Shown here: positions 55,291 to 64,000 of the stretch, in pieces
Layout: each line of letters begins with the position of its first letter
How positions within the stretch are numbered: the stretch's first letter is position 1
Source of the DNA: Acinetobacter sp. ANC 3781
GTDB taxonomy: Bacteria; Pseudomonadota; Gammaproteobacteria; Pseudomonadales; Moraxellaceae
DNA: 64,000 nt
Direction: 5' to 3'
NCBI RefSeq assembly: GCF_004331285.1
Contig: NZ_SJOH01000009.1
Location: 1 to 64,000, forward strand
The notes under the pieces: model-generated
Database searches by the model: none
What the model was told of the DNA's origin: nothing
The model's input: the letters and a program-made list of their open reading frames with translations, nothing else
Position numbers and translations under genes: made by a program

Positions 55291-57279
55291 ATGAGCTTAT
55301 TAGGTAAGTTAGGTCCGGATTCAATTCCACACGATCCAATTGTATTGGTGACTGTTGCGATGATGATCCTAGGTGGCCTTGCAGTCGTTGCAGGTATCAC
55401 CTACTTTAAAAAATGGAACTACTTGTGGACTGAATGGTTCACCTCTGTAGACCATAAAAAAATTGGTATCATGTATATCTTCGTATCTGTAATCATGTTA
55501 GTTCGTGGTTTTGCAGATGCGATCATGATGCGTCTTCAACAGTTCCTCGCTCGAGGTGGTGGTGAAGGTTATTTACACCCTGAACATTATGACCAGATCT
55601 TTACTGCCCATGGCGTAATCATGATCTTCTTCGTAGCGATGGGTCTAGTAGTCGGCTTAATGAACATCTCTGTACCTTTACAGATCGGTGCTCGTGACGT
55701 TGCCTTCCCATTATTGAACTCTCTAAGCTTCTGGCTATTTGCCGGTGCTGCAGGTCTAATGATGGCTTCTCTTGCGCTGGGTGAATTCGCTGCAACAGGT
55801 TGGATGGCTTATCCTCCACTATCAGGCATTGAATATTCTCCGGGCGTAGGTGTTGACTACTATATCTGGGCACTTCAAATTTCAGGCTTGGGTACGCTTT
55901 TAACAGGTGTTAACTTCTTTGTTACCATCATTAAAATGCGTGCACCTGGCATGACACTGATGGATATGCCGATCTTTACCTGGACATCTTTATGTACAGC
56001 AGTATTGATCATTGCAGCTTTCCCTGTGTTAACTGCAACTATTGCAATGCTTTCACTTGACCGTTACTTCGGTTTCCACTTCTTTACAAATGACTTGGGT
56101 GGTAGCCCAATGCTGTATGTAAACTTGATTTGGACTTGGGGTCACCCGGAAGTGTATATCTTGGTACTACCAGCATTTGGTATTTACTCAGAAGTTGTTG
56201 CGACTTTCTCGCGCAAAGCATTGTTCGGTTACAAATCAATGGTGTATGCAACTGTAGCAATCACAGTATTGTCTTTCGTTGTATGGGTTCACCACTTCTT
56301 TACCATGGGTGCTGGTGCCAACGTTAACGCGTTCTTCGGTATCATGACCATGATTATTGCCATCCCTACTGGTGTGAAAATCTTCTCGTGGTTATTCACT
56401 ATGTATAAGGGTCGCATTACCTTTACAACCCCAATGCTTTGGACACTTGGCTTCCTTGTGACTTTTGGTATCGGTGGTTTAACAGGTGTATTAATGGCAG
56501 TTCCACCAGCGGACTTCCTGGTACATAACTCGTTATTCTTGATTGCTCACTTCCATAACGTAATTATTGGTGGTGTAGTATTTGCAATGTTCGCAGGTAT
56601 CATTTTCTACTGGCCAAAAATGTTTGGCTGGAAACTCAATGAAACTTGGGGCAAAGCAGCGTTCTGGTTCTGGTTCTTCGGTTTCTACTTTGCATTCATG
56701 CCACTTTATATCCTTGGTTTCATGGGTATGACTCGTCGCTTGAATACATATGACAACCCAGAATGGGATCCGTATGTGTCGATTGCATTGTTTGGTGCCG
56801 TTCTAGTTGCTATTGGTATTGCATGTTTCTTAATGCAAATCATTGTTGGCTTCTTACAACGCAACAACAATATCGATCACACTGGCGACATCTGGGATGG
56901 CCGTACTTTAGAATGGGCAACATCTTCACCAGCTCCGTTCTATAACTTTGCTCATCTTCCTAAGATCAATGGTATTGATACTTTCTGGACTGACAAAGAA
57001 AATGGCATCGCATATGCTAAACCAACCCAGTATGAAGACATTCATATGCCAACCAACCGTGCGGCTGGTTTCATTATTGCAATGCTGATTACTGTAATGG
57101 GCTTTGCTTTAATCTGGCATATCTGGTGGTTAGTAGCCGTTGGATTCATTGGTGCTATCGTTTCGTTTATTGTAAGTTCATTCACTAAGAAAGTGGATTA
57201 CTATGTGCCTGCTGCTGAAGTAGAACGCATTGAAAACGAACGTTATGCGATTCTTGAAAAACACTTGAAGAAGGACTAA
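55291..57279 (+). CDS. cyoB: Cytochrome bo3 oxidase subunit I
   Basis: CyoB holds low-spin heme b and the heme o3-CuB oxygen-reducing site and pumps protons. The 662-residue protein has about 15 helices. Conserved ligands are in [11 protein letters not shown] (heme b His), [17 protein letters not shown] (CuB His with the cross-linked Tyr), WVHHFFTMG (two CuB His) and HFHNVIIGG (heme o3 and b His). It lies three bases after cyoA. Confidence 0.97.
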   Translation: MSLLGKLGPDSIPHDPIVLVTVAMMILGGLAVVAGITYFKKWNYLWTEWFTSVDHKKIGIMYIFVSVIMLVRGFADAIMMRLQQFLARGGGEGYLHPEHYDQIFTAHGVIMIFFVAMGLVVGLMNISVPLQIGARDVAFPLLNSLSFWLFAGAAGLMMASLALGEFAATGWMAYPPLSGIEYSPGVGVDYYIWALQISGLGTLLTGVNFFVTIIKMRAPGMTLMDMPIFTWTSLCTAVLIIAAFPVLTATIAMLSLDRYFGFHFFTNDLGGSPMLYVNLIWTWGHPEVYILVLPAFGIYSEVVATFSRKALFGYKSMVYATVAITVLSFVVWVHHFFTMGAGANVNAFFGIMTMIIAIPTGVKIFSWLFTMYKGRITFTTPMLWTLGFLVTFGIGGLTGVLMAVPPADFLVHNSLFLIAHFHNVIIGGVVFAMFAGIIFYWPKMFGWKLNETWGKAAFWFWFFGFYFAFMPLYILGFMGMTRRLNTYDNPEWDPYVSIALFGAVLVAIGIACFLMQIIVGFLQRNNNIDHTGDIWDGRTLEWATSSPAPFYNFAHLPKINGIDTFWTDKENGIAYAKPTQYEDIHMPTNRAAGFIIAMLITVMGFALIWHIWWLVAVGFIGAIVSFIVSSFTKKVDYYVPAAEVERIENERYAILEKHLKKD

Positions 57280-57283
57280 GACA

Positions 57284-57907
57284 ATGGCTGAAGTACTTCA
57301 TCACGACAACCATGGACACGATGAGCATCATCATCATCACGATGATACTGACATCACAGTCTTTGGTTTCTGGACTTACTTGATGAGTGACTTGATCCTA
57401 TTCGGGACACTCTTCATCGCGTTCGCTGTATTAAGCAGTCACATTCCTCTTGGTACTCCAAGTGCTAAAGAGCTTTTTGGTGATTCTTTAGGTTTCGTTT
57501 TAACTGAAACTTTCGCCCTCTTGATCTCTTCTGTGACCTTCGGTTTTGCCGTACTTGCTTCATACAAGAAAAATGTTGGCCAAGTTCTAACTTGGTTAGC
57601 AATTACTTGGGTATTTGGTGCTGCCTTCATTGGTATGGAACTTTATGAGTTCAATCACCTTGTACACGCAGGCCATGGTCCAACCACAAGTGCGTTCTTA
57701 TCAGCGTTCTTTACCTTAGTTGGTACGCACGGTATTCACGTAACTTCTGGTTTGGTATGGATGCTTGTGTTGATGTATCAAATCAAGAAAAATGGTTTGA
57801 CACTTCCAAACACGCGTCGTCTTGCTTGCCTAAGCTTGTTCTGGCACTTCCTTGACATCGTTTGGATCTGTGTATTCAGCGTAGTTTACTTGATGGGAGT
57901 TCTATAA
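57284..57907 (+). CDS. cyoC: Cytochrome bo3 oxidase subunit III
   Basis: CyoC is a membrane subunit with five helices (207 residues), with no redox centre. An unusual histidine-rich N-terminus ([16 protein letters not shown], residues 5-20) precedes the first helix. The C-terminal helix has [19 protein letters not shown]. Its TAA overlaps the cyoD ATG by one base (TAATG). Confidence 0.95.
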   Translation: MAEVLHHDNHGHDEHHHHHDDTDITVFGFWTYLMSDLILFGTLFIAFAVLSSHIPLGTPSAKELFGDSLGFVLTETFALLISSVTFGFAVLASYKKNVGQVLTWLAITWVFGAAFIGMELYEFNHLVHAGHGPTTSAFLSAFFTLVGTHGIHVTSGLVWMLVLMYQIKKNGLTLPNTRRLACLSLFWHFLDIVWICVFSVVYLMGVL

Positions 57908-58233
57908 TGAGTCATGACCATAACTCTGCTGGCGCAGCGCACGGCAATACCAAGCAATATACAATTGGCTTTATCCTTTCAGTTTTGCTTACGATCATTC
58001 CTTTCGGTATGGTTATGGCAGGCGGTTTTGGACGTGGCCTTATTATTGCAACGATTGCCATCACAGCTGTTGCTCAGATTCTTGTACAGCTAGTTTACTT
58101 CCTGCACATGAACTCTTCTTCAGAGCAGCGCTGGAATGTAATTGCATTCATCTATACAATTCTTACAGTGGCAATTTTATTGGTTGGCTCTGTATGGATT
58201 ATGAACTACCTTCACTACAACATGATGATCTAA
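57907..58233 (+). CDS. cyoD: Cytochrome bo3 oxidase subunit IV
   Basis: CyoD (108 residues, three helices) helps assembly of the copper site in the oxidase. The ATG at 57907 overlaps the cyoC stop; the open frame from 57862 is a shadow of cyoC. The N-terminus [15 protein letters not shown] is His-rich and hydrophilic, then FILSVLLTIIPFGMVMAG and QLVYFLHMNSSSEQRWN, the family core. Confidence 0.95.
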   Translation: MSHDHNSAGAAHGNTKQYTIGFILSVLLTIIPFGMVMAGGFGRGLIIATIAITAVAQILVQLVYFLHMNSSSEQRWNVIAFIYTILTVAILLVGSVWIMNYLHYNMMI

Positions 58234-58243
58234 ACTGATTGTC

Positions 58244-59122
58244 ATGCTGAAAAAGTATTTATTCCTGACTAAACCAGGAATTCTCTTCGGTAACTTTGTT
58301 ACCACTTTGGGCGGCTATTTTCTAGCCGCTCAAGGTTCTGTAGATTTCCTTTTATTGCTTATTACCCTCTTGGGTACAACTTTGGTTGTTGCCTCTGGTT
58401 GTGTGGTCAATAACGTTATTGACCAAGACATCGACCAAAAAATGCAGCGCACACAAAACCGTGCGATGGTTAAAAAATCGGTTTCTGTTCCTGGAGCCTT
58501 GGTGTATTCCTTGGTACTGGGTGTGATTGGTTTTAGCATTTTATGGTTCTGGGTAAATGCGTACGCTTTTTTATTTGCAGTGATTGGTTTTGTGGTCTAT
58601 GTGGTGTTTTATAGCCTCTGGACAAAACGCACGACAATTCACCAAACAGTTATTGGAAGTATTTCTGGTGCAAGCCCACCAGTGATCGGATATACCGCTG
58701 TTAGCAATGAATTTGACTTAGCTGCACTGCTTATTTTTATTGGTTATGCACTTTGGCAAATGCCTCATTCATGGGCAATTGCAGTATATCGTTTTGATGA
58801 CTACAAAAATGCAGGTATCCCGATTCTCCCTGTAGCACGTTCTGTTTTACGTACTAAAATTGAATCATTGATTTATGTTGTTTTATTTACCATCGCCATG
58901 AATGCCTTATTTGTATATGGTTATGCAAACTGGTTATATCTCGTTATTTTAAACGGGCTATGTATTTATTGGTTTTATATTGGTGTACTGGGCTTTAAAG
59001 CTGAAAATGATCAATTATGGGCAAAACGCTTTTTCCTATTTTCAGTCATTTTAATTACGATTATTAGTATCTGTTTTAGTTTTACCTCCCAAGCACCACC
59101 AACAAAAATCGTGTTTTTCTAG
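58244..59122 (+). CDS. cyoE: Heme o synthase (protoheme IX farnesyltransferase)
   Basis: CyoE adds farnesyl to protoheme to make heme o for CyoB. The 292-residue UbiA-type membrane enzyme has the metal-binding loop NNVIDQDIDQKMQRTQNR (about residues 60-77) and a second loop MPHSWAIAVYRFDDY. It is the last gene of the operon, 10 bases after cyoD, and is followed by a terminator. Confidence 0.96.
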   Translation: MLKKYLFLTKPGILFGNFVTTLGGYFLAAQGSVDFLLLLITLLGTTLVVASGCVVNNVIDQDIDQKMQRTQNRAMVKKSVSVPGALVYSLVLGVIGFSILWFWVNAYAFLFAVIGFVVYVVFYSLWTKRTTIHQTVIGSISGASPPVIGYTAVSNEFDLAALLIFIGYALWQMPHSWAIAVYRFDDYKNAGIPILPVARSVLRTKIESLIYVVLFTIAMNALFVYGYANWLYLVILNGLCIYWFYIGVLGFKAENDQLWAKRFFLFSVILITIISICFSFTSQAPPTKIVFF

Positions 59123-59152
59123 AAAAGATAGAGTTCTACTCTATCTTTTTTT
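59121..59152 (+). terminator. cyo operon terminator
   Basis: AAAGATAGAGT/ACTCTATCTTT arms around TCT, then T. Confidence 0.85.
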
Positions 59153-59319
59153 ATTCCTTAATTTTTATTACTTTAAAAAACACTTAATCAAGATCCCCTT
59201 CCATTTTTATTTATTTAAACCTTCCTGCTGTCAAGCTTGTATACAAATTCAATCATCATAAAAGATTCCCTTGTAATTTATCCCTAAAACCACTAAAATT
59301 CACGCTTCGCAATTTTTGC

Positions 59320-59395
59320 GACACAACTTTGGTTGTGACTCCTTGCTTCTAGCTTTTCAAAAGTTAGGGGCTGCACAAACCGTAAGGAGCTGACA
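59320..59395 (+). promoter_or_regulatory. Ribosomal S6:S18 leader masking the rpsF Shine-Dalgarno
   Basis: CTCCTTGC (59339-59346) can pair over eight positions, one of them a wobble, with GTAAGGAG (59382-59389), which is the rpsF Shine-Dalgarno. A small A/T hairpin lies inside and CCG (59380-59382) sits at the stem edge. This is the layout known for the leader at which the S6-S18 complex binds its own mRNA. A hairpin CACAAC/GTTGTG lies just upstream. It should repress the operon when S6 and S18 are in excess. Confidence 0.65.
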
Positions 59396-59782
59396 ATGCG
59401 TCACTACGAAATCGTACTTTTGGTACATCCAGACCAAAGCGATCAAGTTGTGGGTATGGTAGAACGTTACCTAACTCACATCAAAGAAGCTGAAGGTCAA
59501 ATTCACCGTTTAGAAGATTGGGGCCGTCGTCAATTGGCTTACCCAATTAACAAAATTCATAAAGCTCACTACATTTTAATGAATGTTGAATGTGGTCAAA
59601 CTACGCTTAATGAATTAGAAGAATTGTTCCGTTATAACGATGCAATCCTTCGTAATGTTATTATTCGTCGTGAAAACGCAATCACTGAAGAATCATTGCT
59701 TGCTAAAAGTGCTGAAGAAAAACGTGCGCGTAAAGCACAACGTGAAGAAGCACAACAATCTCAAGACTCTGCTGAAGCATAA
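59396..59782 (+). CDS. rpsF: Ribosomal protein S6
   Basis: S6 binds S18 in the platform of the 30S subunit. The 128-residue protein begins [15 protein letters not shown] and has [16 protein letters not shown], standard for the family. The C-terminal tail ([20 protein letters not shown]) is charged and unstructured, the region RimK modifies in some species. It is first in the rpsF-rpsR-rplI operon, with GGAG upstream that the leader can sequester. Confidence 0.97.
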   Translation: MRHYEIVLLVHPDQSDQVVGMVERYLTHIKEAEGQIHRLEDWGRRQLAYPINKIHKAHYILMNVECGQTTLNELEELFRYNDAILRNVIIRRENAITEESLLAKSAEEKRARKAQREEAQQSQDSAEA

Positions 59783-59793
59783 GGAGAACATTA

Positions 59794-60021
59794 ATGGCAC
59801 GTTTTTACCGTCGTCGCAAGTTCTGCCGCTTTACAGCTGAGAAAGTTGCGTACATCGACTACAAAGATATCGATACTTTAAAACAGTACATCACTGAAAA
59901 CGGCAAGATTGTTCCTAGCCGTATTACAGGTACTAAAGCTCGTTACCAACGTCAATTAGCGCTTGCTATTAAACAAGCTCGTTACTTGGCTTTGATCCCT
60001 TACACTGACAATCATAAGTGA
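59794..60021 (+). CDS. rpsR: Ribosomal protein S18
   Basis: S18 is a 75-residue basic protein that pairs with S6 on the 30S subunit. The sequence [20 protein letters not shown] has the conserved basic N-terminus and a Cys. It lies 11 bases after rpsF. The plus-strand ORF 59640-59840 is a shadow. Confidence 0.97.
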   Translation: MARFYRRRKFCRFTAEKVAYIDYKDIDTLKQYITENGKIVPSRITGTKARYQRQLALAIKQARYLALIPYTDNHK

Positions 60022-60030
60022 GGTTGAGCT

Positions 60031-60477
60031 GTGGATATTATTTTATTACAACGCATTAAAAACCTTGGTAAATTAGGCGATAAAGTTTCAGTTAAAGCTG
60101 GTTACGGCCGCAACTACCTTATCCCTCAAGGTCAAGCAGTAGCAGCGACTGAGTCAAATACTGCTGCTTTTGAAGCTCGTCGTGCAGAACTTGAGAAAGC
60201 TGAAGCTGATGTTTTAGCTGCTGCTCAAGCACGTGCTGATCAATTGAACGAAGTTAACATCGTAATCACTGCTAAAGCTGGTGATGAAGGTAAACTATTC
60301 GGTTCAATCGGTACTCGTGACATCGCTGACGCGTTGACTAATGCTGGTCTTGAAGTTGACCGTGCAGAAGTTCGTTTACCAAATGGTGCGCTTCGCAACA
60401 CTGGTGAATTCAACATCGCAATTCAATTGCATCATGATGTTACTGCTGAAGTTCTCGTTACTATCGTATCTGAGTAA
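60031..60477 (+). CDS. rplI: Ribosomal protein L9
   Basis: L9 is a 148-residue protein of the 50S subunit that helps keep the reading frame. The start is GTG. The N-terminal domain ([20 protein letters not shown] and [13 protein letters not shown]) and the long central helix are typical. It lies nine bases after rpsR and closes the operon. Confidence 0.97.
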   Translation: MDIILLQRIKNLGKLGDKVSVKAGYGRNYLIPQGQAVAATESNTAAFEARRAELEKAEADVLAAAQARADQLNEVNIVITAKAGDEGKLFGSIGTRDIADALTNAGLEVDRAEVRLPNGALRNTGEFNIAIQLHHDVTAEVLVTIVSE

Positions 60478-60487
60478 TTTTCTGCAA

Positions 60488-60522
60488 GAAAAAGAGCATG
60501 CTTTTGTATGCTCTTTTTTTTA
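60488..60522 (+). terminator. rplI terminator
   Basis: AAAGAGCAT/ATGCTCTTT arms around GCTTTTGT, then T. Confidence 0.85.
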
Positions 60523-60728
60523 TCTGTAAAAATAGGCAAAATAGCTTATCCAGATTTACCAAAAATAGTAAACACACATTATTTTTACTATTTTTAGCTC
60601 AATGAAATTTTCGATTCGCATTTTTTTTAAGAACAGGTATCATCTGTCTAGACGAAAATCGTTGAAAATTCACTATTCGTCTCAATTTTCAAACTACTTC
60701 TTTATCGCATTTAAAATCAGGGTTTTAT

Positions 60729-62174
60729 ATGTCACAGGCGAATGCCAATGCTATGCTTAACTCATCTAAAGTAGATAATAAAGGGAATGAGTCAGGCCAG
60801 TTAAAAGAGTTTCGCACTCCACCCCATAACTTGGCGATCGAGCAAGCTGTACTCGCAGCACTCATGACCGTGGCTGAGTCTTTCGAACAAGTGGGTGATG
60901 TACTCAGTGAAAATGATTTTTATGCGACACGTCATAAGTATATTTTTCGCGCCATTGAAAAATTAACCCAAGAAAACTCACCTTACGACGCAGTCTTAGT
61001 CAACGATTGGCTCATCAAACAGAATTTATTGGATGCTGTTGGTGGTGAAGAATATTTAATGCAACTCATGGCAGACTCGCCTTCTAGTTTTTATAACTTA
61101 GAAACCTATGCCAATAAAATTAAAGAATTTTCAACTTTACGCAGCATGATTAAAGTCAGCTCTGAAATTTTACAGAATGCTTATGACACCAAAGGTCGTA
61201 GTGTCAGTGAAATTTTAGATCTTGCCGAAACCAATATTTTTTCCATTGCTGAACAACATAATAATAATGCCAAAGCTCAAGGTCCAAAACCAATCAACGC
61301 TGTAGTTGCCGATGTTTTTGACAAGTTAAATGAATTGTCTCAAATGGAAGGCAGTATTACCGGTTTAACTTCAGGCTTTATGGAGCTGGATAACAAAACC
61401 TCGGGTATGCAATCGGGTGACTTGATTATTGTCGCTGCGCGTCCATCTATGGGTAAAACCACCTTTGCCATGAACTTGGTGGAAAGTGTACTATTTAACT
61501 GCGATCTACCTGCTCTTGTGTTCTCCATGGAGATGCCGGCAGACTCAATTGCGATGCGTTTAATCTCGGCTTACGGTAAAGTTCACCAAGGCCATTTACG
61601 CTCAGGCAAACTGGATGGTGATGAATGGTCTAAAGTGACCGGTACGATTTTACAGCTTCAAGAAAAAAATCTGTATATTGATGATTCATCAGCCCTTCCC
61701 CCAACAGAATTACGCGCGCGCGCGCGTCGTATTGCCAAAATGCATGGCGGTAAAATTGGCTGTATCATGGTCGATTACTTGCAGTTAATGAAAGTACCCG
61801 GTATGGGCGACAACCGTGTCGGTGAAATTTCGGAAATTTCACGAAGCTTAAAAGCTTTGGCAAAAGAAATGATGTGTCCGGTGATTGCCCTTTCACAGCT
61901 TAACCGCTCACTGGAAAACCGACCAAACAAACGTCCAGTAATGTCTGACCTTCGTGAATCCGGTGCGATCGAGCAGGATGCCGATTTAATCATGTTTATT
62001 TACCGTGATGAGGTTTATAACAAAGAATCCAAAGAAGCCGGCACTGCCGAAATTATTATTGGTAAACAGCGTAACGGCCCTATTGGTACGGTGCGTCTGG
62101 CTTTTGAAGGCCAATACACCCGATTTAGTAACCTTTCACCAGAGTTTTATGCTCAATATAATGATGAAGAATAA
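60729..62174 (+). CDS. dnaB: Replicative DNA helicase
   Basis: DnaB is the hexameric helicase at the replication fork. The 481-residue protein has the N-terminal scaffold domain (APPHNLAIEQAVLAALMTVA-like segment at about 30-110). A linker and the RecA-type motor follow: Walker A ARPSMGKT at 237-244, Walker B IMVDYLQLM, ALSQLNRSLE, and the arginine finger region QRNGPIGTVRL. No intein is present. The gene lies between rplI and alr, each with its own terminator. Confidence 0.97.
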   Translation: MSQANANAMLNSSKVDNKGNESGQLKEFRTPPHNLAIEQAVLAALMTVAESFEQVGDVLSENDFYATRHKYIFRAIEKLTQENSPYDAVLVNDWLIKQNLLDAVGGEEYLMQLMADSPSSFYNLETYANKIKEFSTLRSMIKVSSEILQNAYDTKGRSVSEILDLAETNIFSIAEQHNNNAKAQGPKPINAVVADVFDKLNELSQMEGSITGLTSGFMELDNKTSGMQSGDLIIVAARPSMGKTTFAMNLVESVLFNCDLPALVFSMEMPADSIAMRLISAYGKVHQGHLRSGKLDGDEWSKVTGTILQLQEKNLYIDDSSALPPTELRARARRIAKMHGGKIGCIMVDYLQLMKVPGMGDNRVGEISEISRSLKALAKEMMCPVIALSQLNRSLENRPNKRPVMSDLRESGAIEQDADLIMFIYRDEVYNKESKEAGTAEIIIGKQRNGPIGTVRLAFEGQYTRFSNLSPEFYAQYNDEE

Positions 62175-62178
62175 GTAA

Positions 62179-62208
62179 TAAAAAACGAGGTAATGACCTC
62201 GTTTTTTT
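62179..62208 (+). terminator. dnaB terminator
   Basis: AAAACGAGGT/ACCTCGTTTT arms around AATG, then T. Confidence 0.85.
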
Positions 62209-62570
62209 AGCTGCTTATTTTTGTCCACCTCTGCACTTCAATTCTTTTAAGTGAAAGCTGATTTTAGCTTCGCATATCTTTCTACAACTTAATCAACTTT
62301 GAATATAAAAAGAGATAAAAAAGTATGATTAGCTACTGTTGATATTTTAATAATAGAGTCAAGTCATGCTATCTAAAATTTAATTGGAATATATTTTAAA
62401 TTAGTGTTTATTTTCAGCCATAGGAATACAATATGGCACTCTATTCTGCTTAAGTTCCTCCCTCCCTTTTGAGTGAGATCACAAGCATATCCACAATATT
62501 GATCGTAGCTTATAAGTGATTGTTCTAAAATTGCTGTAATGTTTCATTGTAACCCCAAGGAGTAACCAGG
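62209..62570. other. alr upstream region
   Basis: About 360 AT-rich bases with no gene. AAGGAG lies at 62556-62561, before the GTG start. A clear promoter was not identified. Confidence 0.4.
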
Positions 62571-63638
62571 GTGCGCCAAGCAACAGTTTATATTGACAGA
62601 GAAGCGCTGCAATATAATTTAAACCGTGTTAAACAACTTGCACCAACTGCTCAAATTGTAAGTATGGTTAAAGCCAACGCTTACGGACATGGAGTCAAAG
62701 ACTGTTTAGCAGCCTTAAGTGGAACGGATGCCTTTGGTGTCGCCTGCCTCGAAGAAGCACTTGAAATTCGTGAACTCGGCTATCAACAACCAATTACCCT
62801 CATCGAGGGTATTTTCTCTGAAGATGAAATGCAGGTTGTGGTTGAAAATAACATTGAATGCGTCGTGCATCAGCAGCAACAACTCGACTGGTTGAGAACA
62901 TATAAAAATGTTTATATTGGCAAAAACTTAAAAGTTTGGGTCAAACTCAATAGTGGTATGAACCGTCTAGGTTTTAAAGCACCAGAGATTATTGAAGTCA
63001 TTAATGCTCTTAAAGCGGAAGGTTTTACTTGTATTTTAGCGATGCACTTTGCCAATGCTGATGCAGAAAATCACCCGTTAAATGAACAACAAAAAAATCA
63101 ATTTCTTCAGGTTAAAGAAGCTTGCGCGCCAGTAATGGCTTCTTGCTGTAACTCAGCAGCCATTTATAAATGGCCTGAACTAAATTTTGATTTTGTGCGT
63201 CCCGGGATTATGCTTTATGGTGCATCTCCATTTGCAGATAGATCAGCACAGGATTTAGATCTGAAACCGGTAATGACCTTTACTGCTGAAATCATTGCTT
63301 TAAACCATATTCAGGCAGGTGAATCTGTAGGCTATGGCTCAACCTTTAAGGCTGAAAAAGAAATGGATTTAGCCATCGTTTCAATTGGTTATGGTGATGG
63401 CTATCCGCGTGCTTTCGTTAAACAAAACTATGTTGCGATAAATGGTCAACACACATGTGTGATTGGTCGTGTTGCCATGGATATGATCGCCATTGATATC
63501 ACAGGCTTAAACGCAAAAATTGGTACCGAAGTTGAACTATGGGGTAAAAACCGCTTAATCGATGATGTGGCTGAAGCCAATGGTACGATTGGTTATGAAC
63601 TTTTGTGTCGTCTAAGTGCCCGTCCAATAAGAAAGTAA
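62571..63638 (+). CDS. alr: Alanine racemase
   Basis: The PLP enzyme converts L-alanine to D-alanine for peptidoglycan. The 355-residue protein starts at a GTG with AAGGAG upstream. Lys-34 (MVKANAYGHG) carries PLP and is one catalytic base; Tyr-255 (VGYGSTFKAE) is the other. It is a single gene with a terminator. Whether it is the biosynthetic (alr) or catabolic (dadX) form cannot be told, but no dad genes are nearby. Confidence 0.93.
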   Translation: MRQATVYIDREALQYNLNRVKQLAPTAQIVSMVKANAYGHGVKDCLAALSGTDAFGVACLEEALEIRELGYQQPITLIEGIFSEDEMQVVVENNIECVVHQQQQLDWLRTYKNVYIGKNLKVWVKLNSGMNRLGFKAPEIIEVINALKAEGFTCILAMHFANADAENHPLNEQQKNQFLQVKEACAPVMASCCNSAAIYKWPELNFDFVRPGIMLYGASPFADRSAQDLDLKPVMTFTAEIIALNHIQAGESVGYGSTFKAEKEMDLAIVSIGYGDGYPRAFVKQNYVAINGQHTCVIGRVAMDMIAIDITGLNAKIGTEVELWGKNRLIDDVAEANGTIGYELLCRLSARPIRK

Positions 63639-63647
63639 ACTTTTATG

Positions 63648-63682
63648 CCGTATAAAAAACCCAAGTTTGTACTTGGGTTTTT
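63648..63682. terminator. Bidirectional terminator after alr
   Basis: AAAACCCAAG/CTTGGGTTTT arms around TTTGTA, with A and T flanks. It serves alr and the convergent protease gene. Confidence 0.85.
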
Positions 63683-63691
63683 TAGCTCTGC

Positions 63692-64000
63692 TTAATCTAG
63701 ATAATCATCTGTAGGAATAGGCAGTTTCTGTAAGCCACGGCGTAAAGTGTCTGACCACTGTTTACTCAGTTGCCTAAAATATGGATCTTCTTCATAAATG
63801 CGTTTGCCATTAGGAACGTGTAATGAATCTTTATGATAAACGATTGTGTCTAACGGCATTCCCACTGAAACATTGGAACGTAAAGTAGAATCAAATGAAA
63901 TCAAACTACAGCGTACCGCCTCGTCTAAGGGCATTTCATAACTTAAGGCCCGATCTAGTATCGGTTTGCCGTATTTACTTTCCCCAATTTGAAAATAAGG
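63692..64000 (-). CDS. Proteasome-type protease (Anbu/BPH-like), 3' part
   Basis: The open frame enters from beyond the window edge, reads PYFQIGESKYGKPILDRALS and ends DDYLD at 63692. The segments GESKYGKPILDRAL, SLISFDSTLRSNVSVGMPLD and FRQLSKQWSDTLRRGLQKLP are the C-terminal part of the bacterial proteasome-like peptidase often called Anbu. The catalytic N-terminal threonine lies outside the window. It is convergent with alr. Confidence 0.8.
   Translation of the reverse strand, partial: PYFQIGESKYGKPILDRALSYEMPLDEAVRCSLISFDSTLRSNVSVGMPLDTIVYHKDSLHVPNGKRIYEEDPYFRQLSKQWSDTLRRGLQKLPIPTDDYLD

Noticed and set aside
57862..57906. Upstream extension of cyoD
   Set aside because: It overlaps the end of cyoC in another frame; the ATG at 57907 overlapping the stop is the usual operon arrangement.

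Overview
The window is chromosomal DNA from a low-GC gammaproteobacterium, almost certainly an Acinetobacter. The evidence is the gene content and order (acnB, tamA-tamB, lplT-coq7, ppsR/ppsA, cyoABCDE, rpsF-rpsR-rplI, dnaB, alr), the very AT-rich spacers, and Xer (dif-like) sites of the Acinetobacter pdif type. This identification comes from reading the sequence; no database search was run.

Layout. 0-1.5 kb: a membrane GGDEF diguanylate cyclase whose C-terminus is frameshifted by a 4-bp duplication. 1.5-6.7 kb: a decayed accessory region with small phage-like ORFs, broken gene fragments, several terminator hairpins and two copies of a miniature gene (a third, broken copy lies at 49.5 kb). 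6.7-12.3 kb: an orphan protein with uracil-DNA-glycosylase-like motifs, acnB, a small lipoprotein, the initiator tRNA and a cold-shock protein. 12.9-22.9 kb: the tamA-tamB envelope-assembly operon, lplT, coq7 and dedA. 23.6-25.8 kb: a 1482-bp insertion sequence of the IS1202/ISNCY type, inserted exactly 5 bp from a Xer site. That site and a second, inverted Xer site bracket one small gene, so this is a chromosomal pdif module. 26-35 kb: folB-folK, an ABC1 kinase, moeB, a candidate structured RNA, and an acyl-CoA catabolic cluster (acyl-CoA synthetase, acyl-CoA dehydrogenase, SDR) divergent from an AraC regulator. 36-38 kb: a sulfonate-type ABC transporter remnant with an amber codon in the permease and no ATPase. 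38-49 kb: prmC-prfA, three tandem glycine-zipper genes, an LLM oxidoreductase, a YiaA-like protein, a shrunken flavin-monooxygenase-like protein, and the divergent ppsR/ppsA pair. 49.1-53 kb: a second decayed accessory region with an IS5-type transposase remnant, fragments of mobile genes, two tiny membrane proteins and a truncated integrase. 53-64 kb: an RDD protein, the cytochrome bo3 operon, the S6-S18-L9 operon with a leader that can mask its Shine-Dalgarno, dnaB, alr and the end of a proteasome-type (Anbu) protease.

How the genes fit together. Most of the window is housekeeping: TCA cycle and gluconeogenesis (acnB, ppsA with its regulator ppsR), aerobic respiration (cyo, coq7), outer-membrane assembly and lipid traffic (tamAB, lplT, dedA), translation (prfA/prmC, ribosomal proteins, tRNA-fMet), replication (dnaB) and cell wall synthesis (alr). 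The most unusual biology is the pdif module with its Xer-site-directed insertion sequence. Next are the miniature-gene family preceded by terminator-like hairpins and the candidate RNA at 29.3 kb.
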